Shown: positions 33,741 through 42,367, numbered from the stretch's first letter. The stretch: 43,829 bases of DNA from an uncultured bacterium (GCA_902776645.1 CACYQT010000086.1:1-43829), one strand, 5' to 3'. Numbers and translations are program-made. The notes: a model not told the origin generated them from the sequence alone.

Positions 33741-33775
33741 AGCTTAAAGCTGAAAGCTGAAAGCTAAAAGCGAAA
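33741..33775 (+). repeat. Heptamer array AGCTGAA (5 units)
   Basis: AGCTTAA, AGCTGAA, AGCTGAA, AGCTAAA and AGCGAAA. Same family as the array after prfB and inverted relative to that at 4621. Confidence 0.9.
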
Positions 33776-33800
33776 GACAAAAACAAAAGCAATGGGTGAC

Positions 33801-33855
33801 AAGGCTGGCAATGGCCTTTCCAAGGGCGGGACGCCCTTGCTGCCACCAGTTTTTG
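33801..33855 (+). promoter_or_regulatory. Leader hairpin with T-run upstream of gltX
   Basis: An inner stem CAAGGGCG-GGA-CGCCCTTG (33821-33839) is enclosed by TGGCA (33806-33810) pairing with TGCCA (33841-33845). It is followed by CAGTTTTTG, so it could be an intrinsic terminator or attenuator about 40 bases before gltX, or another REP-like element. Confidence 0.55.
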
Positions 33856-33891
33856 AAATTATCTCAATCATAATCATATAGGAGCAGAACG

Positions 33892-35469
33892 ATGAGTGTC
33901 AGAGTCCGTTTCGCCCCGTCGCCGACGGGACAAGTCCATATCGGCAATATCCGCGCGGCCATCTTCAACTGGCTGTTCGCGCGCCATGAGAAGGGGACGT
34001 TCCTTCTCCGAATCGAAGACACGGATTTGGAGCGTTCGACGCCTGAGGCGATCAAGACGCTGCTGGAAGTGATGGAATGGCTCGGACTGGATTTCGACGA
34101 AAAGCCGCCGCTTTACCAGACATCGCAGGTCAGCAAGCATCTTGCTGCGGTCCAGAAACTTCTGGATCAGGGGGATGCATACAAGGACGCGAAAGGCGGC
34201 GGCGGCGAGGCCGTGCTGTTCAAGATTCCGTGGCATGCGGAAAACGTGCCCGGCGTGCATGAAGTCGGGCCTGCGGAAATCGCCGTCCATCCGGAGACGC
34301 CTGTGGTCGTCAGCTACAAGGGCGTCGATTACGCGGCGTTGTCGTCGAAAGGCAAGGCGGCGCCCGGCGGCGGTGCCCTGGCCGGTTTCAAGGATCTGCA
34401 AGTGCTTGACGCGGAAGGGAAAGTGCTTTTCGACATCCGTGGGCAGGAGGAGGCCGTCCTGAAGGGCGAACTCGTCAAGACGATCGAAGGGGCGGCGAAG
34501 CTTTGCTTCACGCGCCGCGCCATCACCTACCATGATCTGGTCAAAGGCGACATGACGAAGCCGCTGGACGGCATGAAGGATGTCGTGATCGTCCGCAGCG
34601 ACGGCAGCCCCGTGTTCCATATCGCGAACGTCGTCGACGACATCACGCAGAAAGTGACGCATATCATCCGCGGCGACGACCATGTGGAGAATACGTTCCG
34701 CCACATCATGATGTTCCATTGCCTTGGCGCCCCCGTCCCGCAGTACGGCCATCTGCCGATGATCGTCAACGCGGCCGGCAAGCCGTACAGCAAACGCGAC
34801 GGCGACGCGTTCGTCGGCGATTTCAAGGACAAGGGCTTCCTGGCGGACACGATGGTGAACTATCTGGCCCTGCTCGGCTGGAATCCGGGCGACGAACGTG
34901 AGAAGATGAGCCGCGAAGAGCTTGTCGAGGCGTTCTCTCTGGACCGCTGCCAGCATACGCCCGCCCAGATGGACATCCAGAAGATGACGAATCTGAACGG
35001 ACAGTATCTCGCCGAGATGGAAATCGGCAGGTTCACGGAGATGTGCAAGTCCTATCTGGCGGTTTATGACTGGGGCCAGAACCTTGATCCGCAATATCTT
35101 GCAAAAGTCTGCACGCTCATGCAGAGCCGCCTGAAGAAGTTCGCGGATGTGGAACAATGGAAGTATTTCTTTGTCGAAACGCCTGATTACGACGAAAAGA
35201 ATCTCGCGAAGCAGTTCAAGGATGATTCCGTGAAAGCCGCGCTGAAGGAGCTGGAAGGCGCGTTGGCGGGCTGTGATTTCACGGCGGCGGCCATCGAGGC
35301 GGCGATCCATGCGACGACGGAGAAGCTCGGCATGGGGCAGGGCAAGCTGAACCAGCCGCTACGCGCGGCGGTGACGGGCGTCGGTGTCGGCGCGGGCATC
35401 TACGAGACGCTGGAACTGCTCGGCAAAGACTTGTCGATGAAGCGCTTGGATGCGTTTTTCAAACGGTGA
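33892..35469 (+). CDS. gltX: Glutamyl-tRNA synthetase with an unusual insertion
   Basis: This class I enzyme charges tRNA-Glu (and possibly tRNA-Gln if it is non-discriminating). RVRFAPSPTGQVHIGNIRAA contains the HIGH-type motif (His16-Asn19), LLRIEDTDLERS follows, and the KMSKS loop is GKPYSKRDGD (about residue 300). The acceptor-binding region keeps VIVRSDGSPVFHIANVVDD and HIIRGDDHVENT. Between about residues 98 and 205, where the common enzyme has the zinc/CYC region, there is instead a divergent segment (LFKIPWHAENVPGV ... VSYKGVDYAALSSKGKAAPG ... LAGFKDLQVLDAEGK) without the cysteine pattern. The C-terminal anticodon-binding domain is normal. The start is fixed by AGGAG seven bases upstream. 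Confidence 0.96.
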   Translation: MSVRVRFAPSPTGQVHIGNIRAAIFNWLFARHEKGTFLLRIEDTDLERSTPEAIKTLLEVMEWLGLDFDEKPPLYQTSQVSKHLAAVQKLLDQGDAYKDAKGGGGEAVLFKIPWHAENVPGVHEVGPAEIAVHPETPVVVSYKGVDYAALSSKGKAAPGGGALAGFKDLQVLDAEGKVLFDIRGQEEAVLKGELVKTIEGAAKLCFTRRAITYHDLVKGDMTKPLDGMKDVVIVRSDGSPVFHIANVVDDITQKVTHIIRGDDHVENTFRHIMMFHCLGAPVPQYGHLPMIVNAAGKPYSKRDGDAFVGDFKDKGFLADTMVNYLALLGWNPGDEREKMSREELVEAFSLDRCQHTPAQMDIQKMTNLNGQYLAEMEIGRFTEMCKSYLAVYDWGQNLDPQYLAKVCTLMQSRLKKFADVEQWKYFFVETPDYDEKNLAKQFKDDSVKAALKELEGALAGCDFTAAAIEAAIHATTEKLGMGQGKLNQPLRAAVTGVGVGAGIYETLELLGKDLSMKRLDAFFKR

Positions 35470-35541
35470 ATCAATCAAGAGAAAAGAACCACGAATGGTT
35501 TAGCGCGAATTGCGCAACAACAAAATTTAACAATTCCTCAC

Positions 35542-35625
35542 GTCTCATGTCCCATGTCTCATGTCTCATGTCAAGAAGGCTGTTTTTGATGAGAGACATG
35601 AGACGGGAGACGAGAGACGAGAGGT
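35542..35625. repeat. Inverted pair of heptamer arrays (GTCTCAT / ATGAGAC)
   Basis: Four GTCTCAT-type units at 35542-35569 face five units at 35591-35625 (GAGAGAC, ATGAGAC, GGGAGAC, GAGAGAC, GAGAGGT) across about 20 bases. Because ATGAGAC is the complement of GTCTCAT, the two arrays can fold into one long imperfect stem. Confidence 0.85.
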
Positions 35626-35718
35626 GAAAAAACAAAGTGTTTCCTTTTTACGTCGTTTGGAAAACTGTTTCGAAACACAAAAGGAAGATAGCATAAAGGA
35701 AAGAAGGAGGGTTGCATC

Positions 35719-37194
35719 ATGGGATTGCCAGTCGTAGCGATTGTGGGGAGGCCGAACGTCGGGAAGTCGGCATTGTTCAACTATATTCTGGAGAAGCGTC
35801 TGTCGATCGTGCATGAGCAGAGCGGCGTGACGCGCGATCCGGTCATGTCGCCGTGCGAGCATTACGGGCATAAGTTCCTGCTGGTCGACACGGGCGGCCT
35901 GGGCACGCATCCGAAGGAGAAAAAGGTCGACCTGTTCGACGGGATGATCCGTGAGCAGGTCATGCAAGTCGTTGCGGACGCGGATGTTCTGATCTGGGTT
36001 GTGAATTGCCAGGAAGGCATCACGCCGCAGGACGAAGAGGTCGCGGATTTTCTGCACAAGACGGGAAAGACCGTCGTCGTGGCGGCGAACAAGGCGGACA
36101 ACGACAACATCCGCAAGCAGGCCTTCGGTCTGTTCGCGCCGTTGGGTTATCTGGACATTCACGCCGTCAGCTGCACGCATACGCATGGCGCGGGGCTGTT
36201 GATGGACGCGGTCGTCGAGCATCTTCCGAAACAGGAGGAAGGCACTGAAACAGAAGGGGAAGCGAAGGAGCCGAAACGGCTGAAGATCGCAGTCGTCGGA
36301 CGGCCGAACGTCGGCAAATCGTCGCTTGTGAACCGCCTTCTGGGCAACAAACGCGTCATGGTCAGCGATATTCCGGGCACGACGCGCGACGCCATCGACG
36401 TGCCTGTCGATCTGAAATACAATGATGAAATCCTGCCCGCGACGATCATCGACACGGCGGGCATGCGCCGCAAGAAGCAGATCGACACCGTCGTGGAGTT
36501 CTTCAGCCTGTCGCGTTCTGAAACGGCCATCAAGCGGGCCGACATCGTGCTGTTCATGATTGACGCGACGGATCCTTGCACGACGCAGGAATGCCGCATC
36601 GGCCGCGTGATCTGTGACGCGCGGAAATGCTGCATCATGCTGGCGAACAAATGGGACATCGCCGGCAAGAATATCAAGGAGAAGGAGTTCATCGCGTTTG
36701 TCCGTGAGCGCATGCCGTTCATGGACCATGCGCCGTTGCACATCATCTCCGCCTTAAACGGCTACCGCCTGAAGGGCATCGTCGGCCATCTGCTGCATGT
36801 CCGCGAACAGATGGGCGTGCTGATTCCGACGGGCGTGTTCAACCAGTTCCTGCAGGACACGTTCGCGCGGACACCGCCGCCGATGTCGGGCACGAAGCGT
36901 TTCAAGTGCTACTACGGCACGATGAAGCAGAACAACCCGCCGAAATTCGTGCTGTTCTGCAACAAGCGTTCATTGTGCCCCGCGCATTACATGCAGTTCC
37001 TGCAGAACCAGATACGCGACGCCTTCTTCCCGGAGGCGGGGCTGCCGATCGTCATGGATCTGCGTGAACGCACGAAGATCGACGAATCGGACGACGTCCG
37101 CAAGGCCGCCGCCGGCGCGAAGCGCGTGAAGGAGAAGGAATACCAGGAGGAGCATCGCCGCGTGCAGCGCCGAAAAGGGTATATTAAGAAGTGA
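35719..37194 (+). CDS. der: GTPase Der, 50S ribosome assembly factor
   Basis: Der (EngA) is the tandem GTPase required for 50S subunit maturation. The 491-residue protein has GD1 with GRPNVGKS (about 10-17), GVTRDPV, DTGG and NKAD. After an acidic linker (EEGTETEGEAKE), GD2 repeats GRPNVGKS (about 194), GTTRDAID, DTAGMRRKKQ and NKWD. A KH-like domain follows (about 360-450; TPPPMSGTKRFKCYYGTMKQ, PKFVLFCN). The usual F-x-N-x-P of the KH domain is changed to LFCNKRSLCPAHY. The C terminus has a basic Lys/Arg-rich tail of about 30 residues. The start is supported by GGAGG eight bases upstream. The TGA stop merges with the downstream array. Confidence 0.97.
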   Translation: MGLPVVAIVGRPNVGKSALFNYILEKRLSIVHEQSGVTRDPVMSPCEHYGHKFLLVDTGGLGTHPKEKKVDLFDGMIREQVMQVVADADVLIWVVNCQEGITPQDEEVADFLHKTGKTVVVAANKADNDNIRKQAFGLFAPLGYLDIHAVSCTHTHGAGLLMDAVVEHLPKQEEGTETEGEAKEPKRLKIAVVGRPNVGKSSLVNRLLGNKRVMVSDIPGTTRDAIDVPVDLKYNDEILPATIIDTAGMRRKKQIDTVVEFFSLSRSETAIKRADIVLFMIDATDPCTTQECRIGRVICDARKCCIMLANKWDIAGKNIKEKEFIAFVRERMPFMDHAPLHIISALNGYRLKGIVGHLLHVREQMGVLIPTGVFNQFLQDTFARTPPPMSGTKRFKCYYGTMKQNNPPKFVLFCNKRSLCPAHYMQFLQNQIRDAFFPEAGLPIVMDLRERTKIDESDDVRKAAAGAKRVKEKEYQEEHRRVQRRKGYIKK

Positions 37195-37391
37195 TTAGTG
37201 GGTAGTGGTTAGTGGTTAGTTGGGAGGGCTGCGCTCCTGCGTGGCCAGTGATTAGTGGTTAGTGGCTAGTGATTAGTCGGGAGGGCGGCGCTCCTGCGTG
37301 GCCAGTGATTAGTGGTTAGTGGCTAGTGATTAGTGGCCGGTGATTAGTGGCTAGAATTCTAGGATTCTAGAAGCCTAGAATTCTAGAAGCC
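37192..37391 (+). repeat. Composite array: TTAGTGG heptamers, two GC-rich 25-base elements, TAGAANNC octamers
   Basis: Heptamers TTAGTGG, CTAGTGA and related units alternate with two GC-rich elements at 37222-37246 and 37279-37303 that differ at one base. The block of about 57 bases containing each element is duplicated in tandem. From 37352 the period changes to eight: TAGAATTC, TAGGATTC, TAGAAGCC, TAGAATTC, TAGAAGCC. The der stop TGA is part of the first unit. Confidence 0.93.
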
Positions 37392-37407
37392 TGAATTTGT
37401 TTTTAGC

Positions 37408-39762
37408 TTATTTCGCCGGCTGCTGGGCCTGCCTGAGAAGTTCGTGGGCCTTGGCCAGCATGGCGCCGACGGCGTTCCGCTTGAGCGCCGCCAGTTCGGT
37501 GCGCTGCTTCCGCAAGGCCGTGATGGTGGTCTCGTAGGAAGCGGCGACCGGCGGGACGTCCGATTTGATGAACGTCGCGGGGTCTTCGTCGAAATTGAGA
37601 AGACTGCACAGGACATGGCAGTAGGCCCATTGCTCGACGGCGTCCGCAAGGGCGCCGTCCTTTTCGAACCGTTCTGCGCGAGTCGCCAGATAGTTCGGGA
37701 ACTGGTTGATATGGTAGATAAGCTTCAGGGCGAATACCTGCAGGGAGTCTTTTCTGGCCCAGTCGAGCATTTCGGCCGTGGTCCAGATGCGGTCCTGCTT
37801 CAACGGCGGGAGGGCGTCCGGAACCTTCAGTTTGTCAAGATCATAGACGGTGACGACATCCGCGACTTTGATGTCGTTGAAGGGATGTGACTCTTCGACG
37901 ATGAACCGTTTCGGATAGAATTCGTTGACATCGACAGTCGTCGTGAAGCCCGGGCCGCGCACGCTGATGAAGACGCGGATGTGGGCCTGCCGTTCGATTT
38001 CGCGGATATGGACAAGCTGTTCGATGATCTCCTGCGTGAAAATATCCTTCGGCTGCTGGCTGTCCTTCTGGAATTCCGGATTGGCCATGCGTTTCACTTC
38101 GCCCCAGCGGCGGGCGGTGCGGAAGGCTTGCCGTTCCGTCGTGGCGGAGCCATCGTAATCCGCGACGACGCCGTTGTGGAGGACGTATCCAAACGGCGTG
38201 AGCGGCGTGCCTGGCTCCGCGATGACGACCGTCCTGTCCAGCCCGAAGGCGATGATCAACGCCTGCAGCGCATTGGTCACGTCCCGTGTATAGGTGAGGC
38301 CGAGGCCCGGCTGGCCGGATTCCATGTCTTTGATGGAGACCGTCTGCGCGAGCTGCTTTTCCATGATGACGCGGGTGGATTTCCTGCAGATGTCGTCAGT
38401 CTTTTTGACGATGTCCGCGAAGGCGCTTTCATCCGTCGCGTCCGCCATGGAGATGATGTTCTGAAGCATGATGCAGAGCGCGACGGCCTGGCCGTGGCGC
38501 TGCCCGATGTCGGCGGATTTTTCGGCGATGGCGAGCAGGTATTCGGCGGCGTCCGGCAGGATGGATTTCAGTTGCTTTTGAAGATTCTGGCGGAGCGTTT
38601 TCGCGAGCGGCGTGGCGCCGTCGTTGTCGGTCACGAGTGAGTAGAGTGCGAAATCCGCGTCCGCCTTGATGTCCAGTTCGCGGACGGCGGCCTGATAGAC
38701 GAGCGCGGCGCCCCAGAAGTCCGCCTTCCTGGCGAGCGCGGTCATTTCCTTCTGGCAGGCGGCGAGCCGCATGTCGCGCATTTGGGAGATGGTTTCACGG
38801 AGCTTGCCGGAGGAAAGATCCAATGCGTTTTTGAAGCGGTCGTCCGCATGCCATTTTTTCAAGGCGGTGGACATGGAGAGTTCGGCGGCCGCCAGCAGCT
38901 GTCTGAAATTTGGGGCGTTCTGCTTGGAGGCGAGCGACTTCAGCTGCCCGTCCGCCTTGGCGATGGCGTGGTTCAGGCAGACGGCGGGCTGTTCGGCGAA
39001 ACGCTTCGAAAGGAGGGGAAGCGTCGTCTCGTCTCCGATGACGGTGAGCGGTTTTTCGGGCAGCTCGGCGATGGTTTTGCCGAGCAGGGCGAGAGCCTCC
39101 TCCTGCCCGTCCGCCTTGTTCAGCTGCTCCGCCTTGCGCAAGGCTTCGAGAATGGATTTCTTCAAGGCGACATCCGTTTCGACGGCCTTGATCTGTGCGA
39201 GAAGGCCCTGCCGGTCAAGATTCGCGGCGTCCGGAACGACGAGTTTGCGGTTCTGCGACCATGTGACGAAATCGGTCTTGCCGTAGCGTGATTTCGGGCT
39301 CCAGAAGGCGTCGTTCTGGCATTCTTCGGCGGGAACGGTGATCTGATGCTCCGTCAGAAGAAGCGCCTTTGAATTGCGGAGGATGGCGTCCAGCCGATCC
39401 CAGTCCGTCCTGCCGGCGAGCTGCTTGGGCATGGCCACGACGACATGCTCGATGTCGTTCTGCAAGAGGGGAGTGCCGACTTTCAGCAGGGCGGCTTTCC
39501 ACTGTTCGTTGAGGTCGTTCCGGGCCTTCGCCTTGGCGTTGGCGACGGCTTCGCTCCAACTGCGCGGCGGATTGAGTTCCGCGTTGGCTTCCTCATACCA
39601 TGTCATCAACGAAAAGACGGCCTCCGGCGAGGCCGCATGGGAGGTCTGCGTCTGGAGGACGCCGCCGACGCGGGAGAAGCCCGGCGGCAGATCCGCCGTG
39701 CGGCAGCCCGTGATGGCCGCCGCCAGAACGGCCAGCAGAATGAACAGTTGGATGTTTTTCAT
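37408..39762 (-). CDS. Large orphan lipoprotein
   Basis: I do not recognise a family. The 784-residue protein begins MKNIQLFILLAVLAAAITGC: a lipoprotein signal with lipobox I-T-G-C, so it should be lipidated at Cys20 and processed by signal peptidase II. The rest is rich in Ala, Leu, Lys, Asp and Glu, with long predicted helices (QIKAVETDVALKKSILEALRKAEQL, ALVYQAAVRELDIKADADFALY). One beta-rich stretch lies around 590-640 (HIRVFISVRGPGFTTTVDVNEF). This suggests an extended periplasmic scaffold or tetratricopeptide-like helical array, but no repeat is obvious. There is no ribosome binding site. It is separated from its neighbours by arrays on both sides and is probably monocistronic. Confidence 0.75.
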   Translation of the reverse strand: MKNIQLFILLAVLAAAITGCRTADLPPGFSRVGGVLQTQTSHAASPEAVFSLMTWYEEANAELNPPRSWSEAVANAKAKARNDLNEQWKAALLKVGTPLLQNDIEHVVVAMPKQLAGRTDWDRLDAILRNSKALLLTEHQITVPAEECQNDAFWSPKSRYGKTDFVTWSQNRKLVVPDAANLDRQGLLAQIKAVETDVALKKSILEALRKAEQLNKADGQEEALALLGKTIAELPEKPLTVIGDETTLPLLSKRFAEQPAVCLNHAIAKADGQLKSLASKQNAPNFRQLLAAAELSMSTALKKWHADDRFKNALDLSSGKLRETISQMRDMRLAACQKEMTALARKADFWGAALVYQAAVRELDIKADADFALYSLVTDNDGATPLAKTLRQNLQKQLKSILPDAAEYLLAIAEKSADIGQRHGQAVALCIMLQNIISMADATDESAFADIVKKTDDICRKSTRVIMEKQLAQTVSIKDMESGQPGLGLTYTRDVTNALQALIIAFGLDRTVVIAEPGTPLTPFGYVLHNGVVADYDGSATTERQAFRTARRWGEVKRMANPEFQKDSQQPKDIFTQEIIEQLVHIREIERQAHIRVFISVRGPGFTTTVDVNEFYPKRFIVEESHPFNDIKVADVVTVYDLDKLKVPDALPPLKQDRIWTTAEMLDWARKDSLQVFALKLIYHINQFPNYLATRAERFEKDGALADAVEQWAYCHVLCSLLNFDEDPATFIKSDVPPVAASYETTITALRKQRTELAALKRNAVGAMLAKAHELLRQAQQPAK

Positions 39763-39797
39763 TATGTTTGTAGACGGAAGCCCAAGGCTTGAAGATT

Positions 39798-39834
39798 GTC
39801 GCTTCCGTCGCTTCTTGTCGCTTTAGTCGCTTTA
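39798..39834. repeat. Nonamer/decamer array GTCGCTTTA (4 units)
   Basis: GTCGCTTCC, GTCGCTTCTT, GTCGCTTTA and GTCGCTTTA between the cyclophilin and lipoprotein genes; the only array of this family seen. Confidence 0.8.
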
Positions 39835-39850
39835 ATTAAAAATCTGTTGA

Positions 39851-40576
39851 TCAATCTTCGCCAAGCTTCTTGACGATATAGGGGTGGTCGCGTTTGGTGA
39901 GGACTTCGATGTTGAACTGGATGGTCTTGCGGGGCGGTCCTTCGCGTTGGGCGCCAAGGGCTTCGATGCGGTCGAGAACGTCAAGGCCTTTGATGACCTT
40001 GCCGAAAACGGCGTGCTTTCCGTCCAGAAACGGCGTGGGGGCGAAGCAGATGAAGAACTGGGAGCCGTTGGTGTTCTTGTCGGAATTGGCCATGGAGAGG
40101 ATGCCGCGTGCGTTATGCTTGAGTTTCGGGGAGAATTCGTCCGCGAACTTGTATCCGGGGCCGCCTGTTCCGGGCTGTCCGCCCATGAGGTCTCGCTTGG
40201 AAAACGGGCAGCCGCCCTGCACCATGAAGCCTTTCACGTCGCGGTGGAACGTCATGCCTTTGAAGAAGCCGGATTCCGCAAGCGAAATCATGTTGGCGAC
40301 GGTGTTCGGGACTTCGTCCTCATACAGTTCGGCGATCATGTCGCCTTCCGACGTGGCGATGCGGATGGTCGGATTGGCCTGCGCGACGATCTTCTCGCCG
40401 TTGATTTCCGCAATGTCCTTCATGGCGAACTGGAAGATGTTGTCGCCGACGACGATGGTGACGTTGTTCTTGTTGATTCTGGCGTTGCCTTCGTAGGTTT
40501 TGCCATCCCGCAATTTGATGATGTCCGCGGAAAGCGTGACGGCGGCGAGGAGGAAAAGAAACAGCAGTTTTTTCAT
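39851..40576 (-). CDS. Secreted cyclophilin-type peptidyl-prolyl isomerase with N-terminal beta domain
   Basis: A signal peptide (MKKLLFLFLLAAVTLSA) is followed by a small beta-rich domain of about 50 residues (DIIKLRDGKTYEGNARINK ... FQFAMKDIAEI), resembling the short Sm-like segments that precede other exported domains in PVC bacteria. The cyclophilin domain (about 70-232) shows VPNTVANMISLAESGFF, the catalytic FHRDVKGFMVQGG, GILSMANSDKNTNGSQFFI and LDGKHAVFGKVIKGLDVLD. It should catalyse proline isomerisation of exported proteins. An exported location fits the many secreted enzymes nearby. AAACTGC-type elements or a regulator site were not seen, and there is no clear ribosome binding site. 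Confidence 0.93.
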   Translation of the reverse strand: MKKLLFLFLLAAVTLSADIIKLRDGKTYEGNARINKNNVTIVVGDNIFQFAMKDIAEINGEKIVAQANPTIRIATSEGDMIAELYEDEVPNTVANMISLAESGFFKGMTFHRDVKGFMVQGGCPFSKRDLMGGQPGTGGPGYKFADEFSPKLKHNARGILSMANSDKNTNGSQFFICFAPTPFLDGKHAVFGKVIKGLDVLDRIEALGAQREGPPRKTIQFNIEVLTKRDHPYIVKKLGED

Positions 40577-40663
40577 GGTGGTTCCGATGGTGGGGATATT
40601 ATTAAATAAGGAATGGAAAAAATATAATTTAATCAGTCTTGCCGTAATCGCAAATTGGCGGAA

Positions 40664-40690
40664 GGGACAAAAGAGACAAAAGGGACGGGA
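40664..40690 (+). repeat. Nonamer array GGGACAAAA (3 units)
   Basis: GGGACAAAA, GAGACAAAA and GGGACGGGA in the gap between the ABC permease and cyclophilin genes. Confidence 0.85.
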
Positions 40691-40709
40691 TTAAAAATAT
40701 ATTCACGCC

Positions 40710-41570
40710 TTAGTCTTCGTCATGGCTTCTGATGAGTCTGCGGCGGACGGCGACCGCGCAGGCGATGACAAGATATGTCGCGACCGCCAGTTCCACGATC
40801 GTGGCGCCGACGGGCCAGTCCGCCTCGTAGCTGACAATCAGTCCGCCGTAGCAGAAGAACAGGCAGAAGATGCCCCCCCACAGCATGACCATCGCCATGC
40901 GTTTCGCGAAATGGGCGGCCGTCGCGGCGGGAATGACCAGCAGGACGAGAACAAGCACGATGCCGACGACCTGCGCGAGAAGCACGACGGTCAGCGCGAC
41001 GAGCAGATGCAGCGTGAACGAGACGGCGGTGGTCGATACGCCGCGCAGATAGAGCGTCTCCTCATTGAAGCACAACGCAAGGAAACGGTTGCGGAAAAGA
41101 ATTACTGTAATAGCGATAATGACGGTCATAACCGCCATGACGGCAAGATCTTCCGCCGAAACCAGCAGGATGCTTCCGAACAGGTAGCTTGTGAGATCCT
41201 CCGAATAGCCGGGCGTGATGGCGATGAAGGAGATGCCGACGGCCACGCCGAGCGTCCAGATGGCGCTGAGGACGGTGTCCTGCCGCATGCGGTTCTTCAG
41301 CGTGAGCGTGCTGATGGCGACGGCGGAGAGGACGGCCGCGATCATGGCGCCGATGATCGTGGAGAACCACGTCAGCCCATGGGCGATCTGGAGGTAGCGG
41401 GCCAGCCCGATGCCGCCGAGCAGCGAATGGGAGACGGCGCCGATGAGATAGCTCTGGCGGCGGGCGACGACATAGCTGCCGATGACGCCGCAGGCGGCGG
41501 AGGCGAGCAGGATGGCGAGAACCGTCCGCTTCAAATAGTCGAATTCGATGAAATCTTGTATGAAAATCAT
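40710..41570 (-). CDS. ABC-3 family metal ion transporter permease (ZnuB-type)
   Basis: The 286-residue inner-membrane protein has about eight or nine helices and the ABC-3 family landmarks VVARRQSYLIGAVSHSLLGGIGLARYL, SEDLTSYLFGSILLVS and VVGIVLVLVLLVIPAATAAHFAKR. It forms the channel of a zinc or manganese importer together with the ATPase encoded 23 bases upstream. ATG 41570 is chosen because an upstream TTG start would add 35 residues without family similarity. No periplasmic metal-binding protein (ZnuA/MntC) is encoded beside it in the window, so the binding protein must be elsewhere or absent. Confidence 0.92.
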   Translation of the reverse strand: MIFIQDFIEFDYLKRTVLAILLASAACGVIGSYVVARRQSYLIGAVSHSLLGGIGLARYLQIAHGLTWFSTIIGAMIAAVLSAVAISTLTLKNRMRQDTVLSAIWTLGVAVGISFIAITPGYSEDLTSYLFGSILLVSAEDLAVMAVMTVIIAITVILFRNRFLALCFNEETLYLRGVSTTAVSFTLHLLVALTVVLLAQVVGIVLVLVLLVIPAATAAHFAKRMAMVMLWGGIFCLFFCYGGLIVSYEADWPVGATIVELAVATYLVIACAVAVRRRLIRSHDED

Positions 41571-41593
41571 TCTGGCGAAATAAGTTGGGGAAA

Positions 41594-42367
41594 TCAATGA
41601 TGATGCGGATGGATCTGCTCGTCCGGCTTCTTCCCGTTGATGACGGGGCACTGCTGGTGGATGAGGCGGACCCATCCCGTCGGGTCGTCCGCGACGCTTG
41701 GCACGTCCTGTATGCGGTGCATGTCCACGGTCTGGTTGACGCAGATGATATGCGAGACGACGTTTGAGACGAGCGAGAGGTTGTGGGAGACGAGCAGGAT
41801 GGTGACATGGTGGTTGAGTTCGCCGAGAAGATCGAACAGCGTTTTGGCGTTCGCCTGGTCCAGATTGGCGGCCGGTTCGTCCAGAAGGAGCAGCTGCGGT
41901 TCGGAGGCGAGGGCCTGCGCGATGAGCACGCGCTGCCGTTGGCCGCCGGAAAGCTCTGCGAAGGAGTTTCTTGCGAAATCCTCCATGCCGACGTCATGGA
42001 GACGCTGCATCGCGATGTCGCGGTCGTTTTTCCGGTAGCCGCCGAAAAGATGGCGTTCCACGCGTCCCATGAGGACGATGTCAAGCGCGGACGCGGGGAA
42101 GTTCGGATCGTAGAGGATGGCCTGCGGGACGTAGCCGATCCGCTTTCTGGCGGCCTGCGGTTCATGTCCGAACACCTTGATAGTTCCGTGCTTAGGTGTT
42201 AGCAGACCGAGAATCAGCTTGAGCAGCGTCGTCTTGCCGCCGCCGTTCGGGCCGACCATCGCCGCGAACATGCCTTCCGTGATCTCAAGATTGATTTCAT
42301 GGAGGATTTCCCTGGCGTCGTAGGAGAAGCAGAGATGGCTGATGGAGATGATGGAGGATGTGTCCAC
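41594..42367 (-). CDS. Metal ABC transporter ATPase (ZnuC-type) with histidine-rich tail
   Basis: The ATPase of the zinc/manganese importer has Walker A GPNGGGKTT, a Q-loop in YVPQAILYD, signature LSGGQRQR, Walker B LLLLDEPAANLD and H-loop LLVSHNLS. The family-typical region FPASALDIVLMGR is present. The protein ends EQIHPHHH, a probable metal-binding tail found in zinc-type importers, which favours zinc. I chose GTG 42367 (VDTSSIISISHL), giving 257 residues that align from the first beta-strand. An upstream TTG at 42421 would add 18 residues not typical of the family. It is divergent from prfB and precedes the permease gene. Confidence 0.92.
   Translation of the reverse strand: MDTSSIISISHLCFSYDAREILHEINLEITEGMFAAMVGPNGGGKTTLLKLILGLLTPKHGTIKVFGHEPQAARKRIGYVPQAILYDPNFPASALDIVLMGRVERHLFGGYRKNDRDIAMQRLHDVGMEDFARNSFAELSGGQRQRVLIAQALASEPQLLLLDEPAANLDQANAKTLFDLLGELNHHVTILLVSHNLSLVSNVVSHIICVNQTVDMHRIQDVPSVADDPTGWVRLIHQQCPVINGKKPDEQIHPHHH

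Larger units (their letters stand above)
33571..33891. other. Divergent spacer between the U32 gene and gltX
   Basis: The spacer holds two heptamer arrays (33575-33609 and 33741-33775), a near-palindrome GTTTTTGCAAAAAAC (about 33705-33719) and a strong hairpin at 33801-33855. No open reading frame is credible, and I see no promoter with both boxes at correct spacing. Confidence 0.6.
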
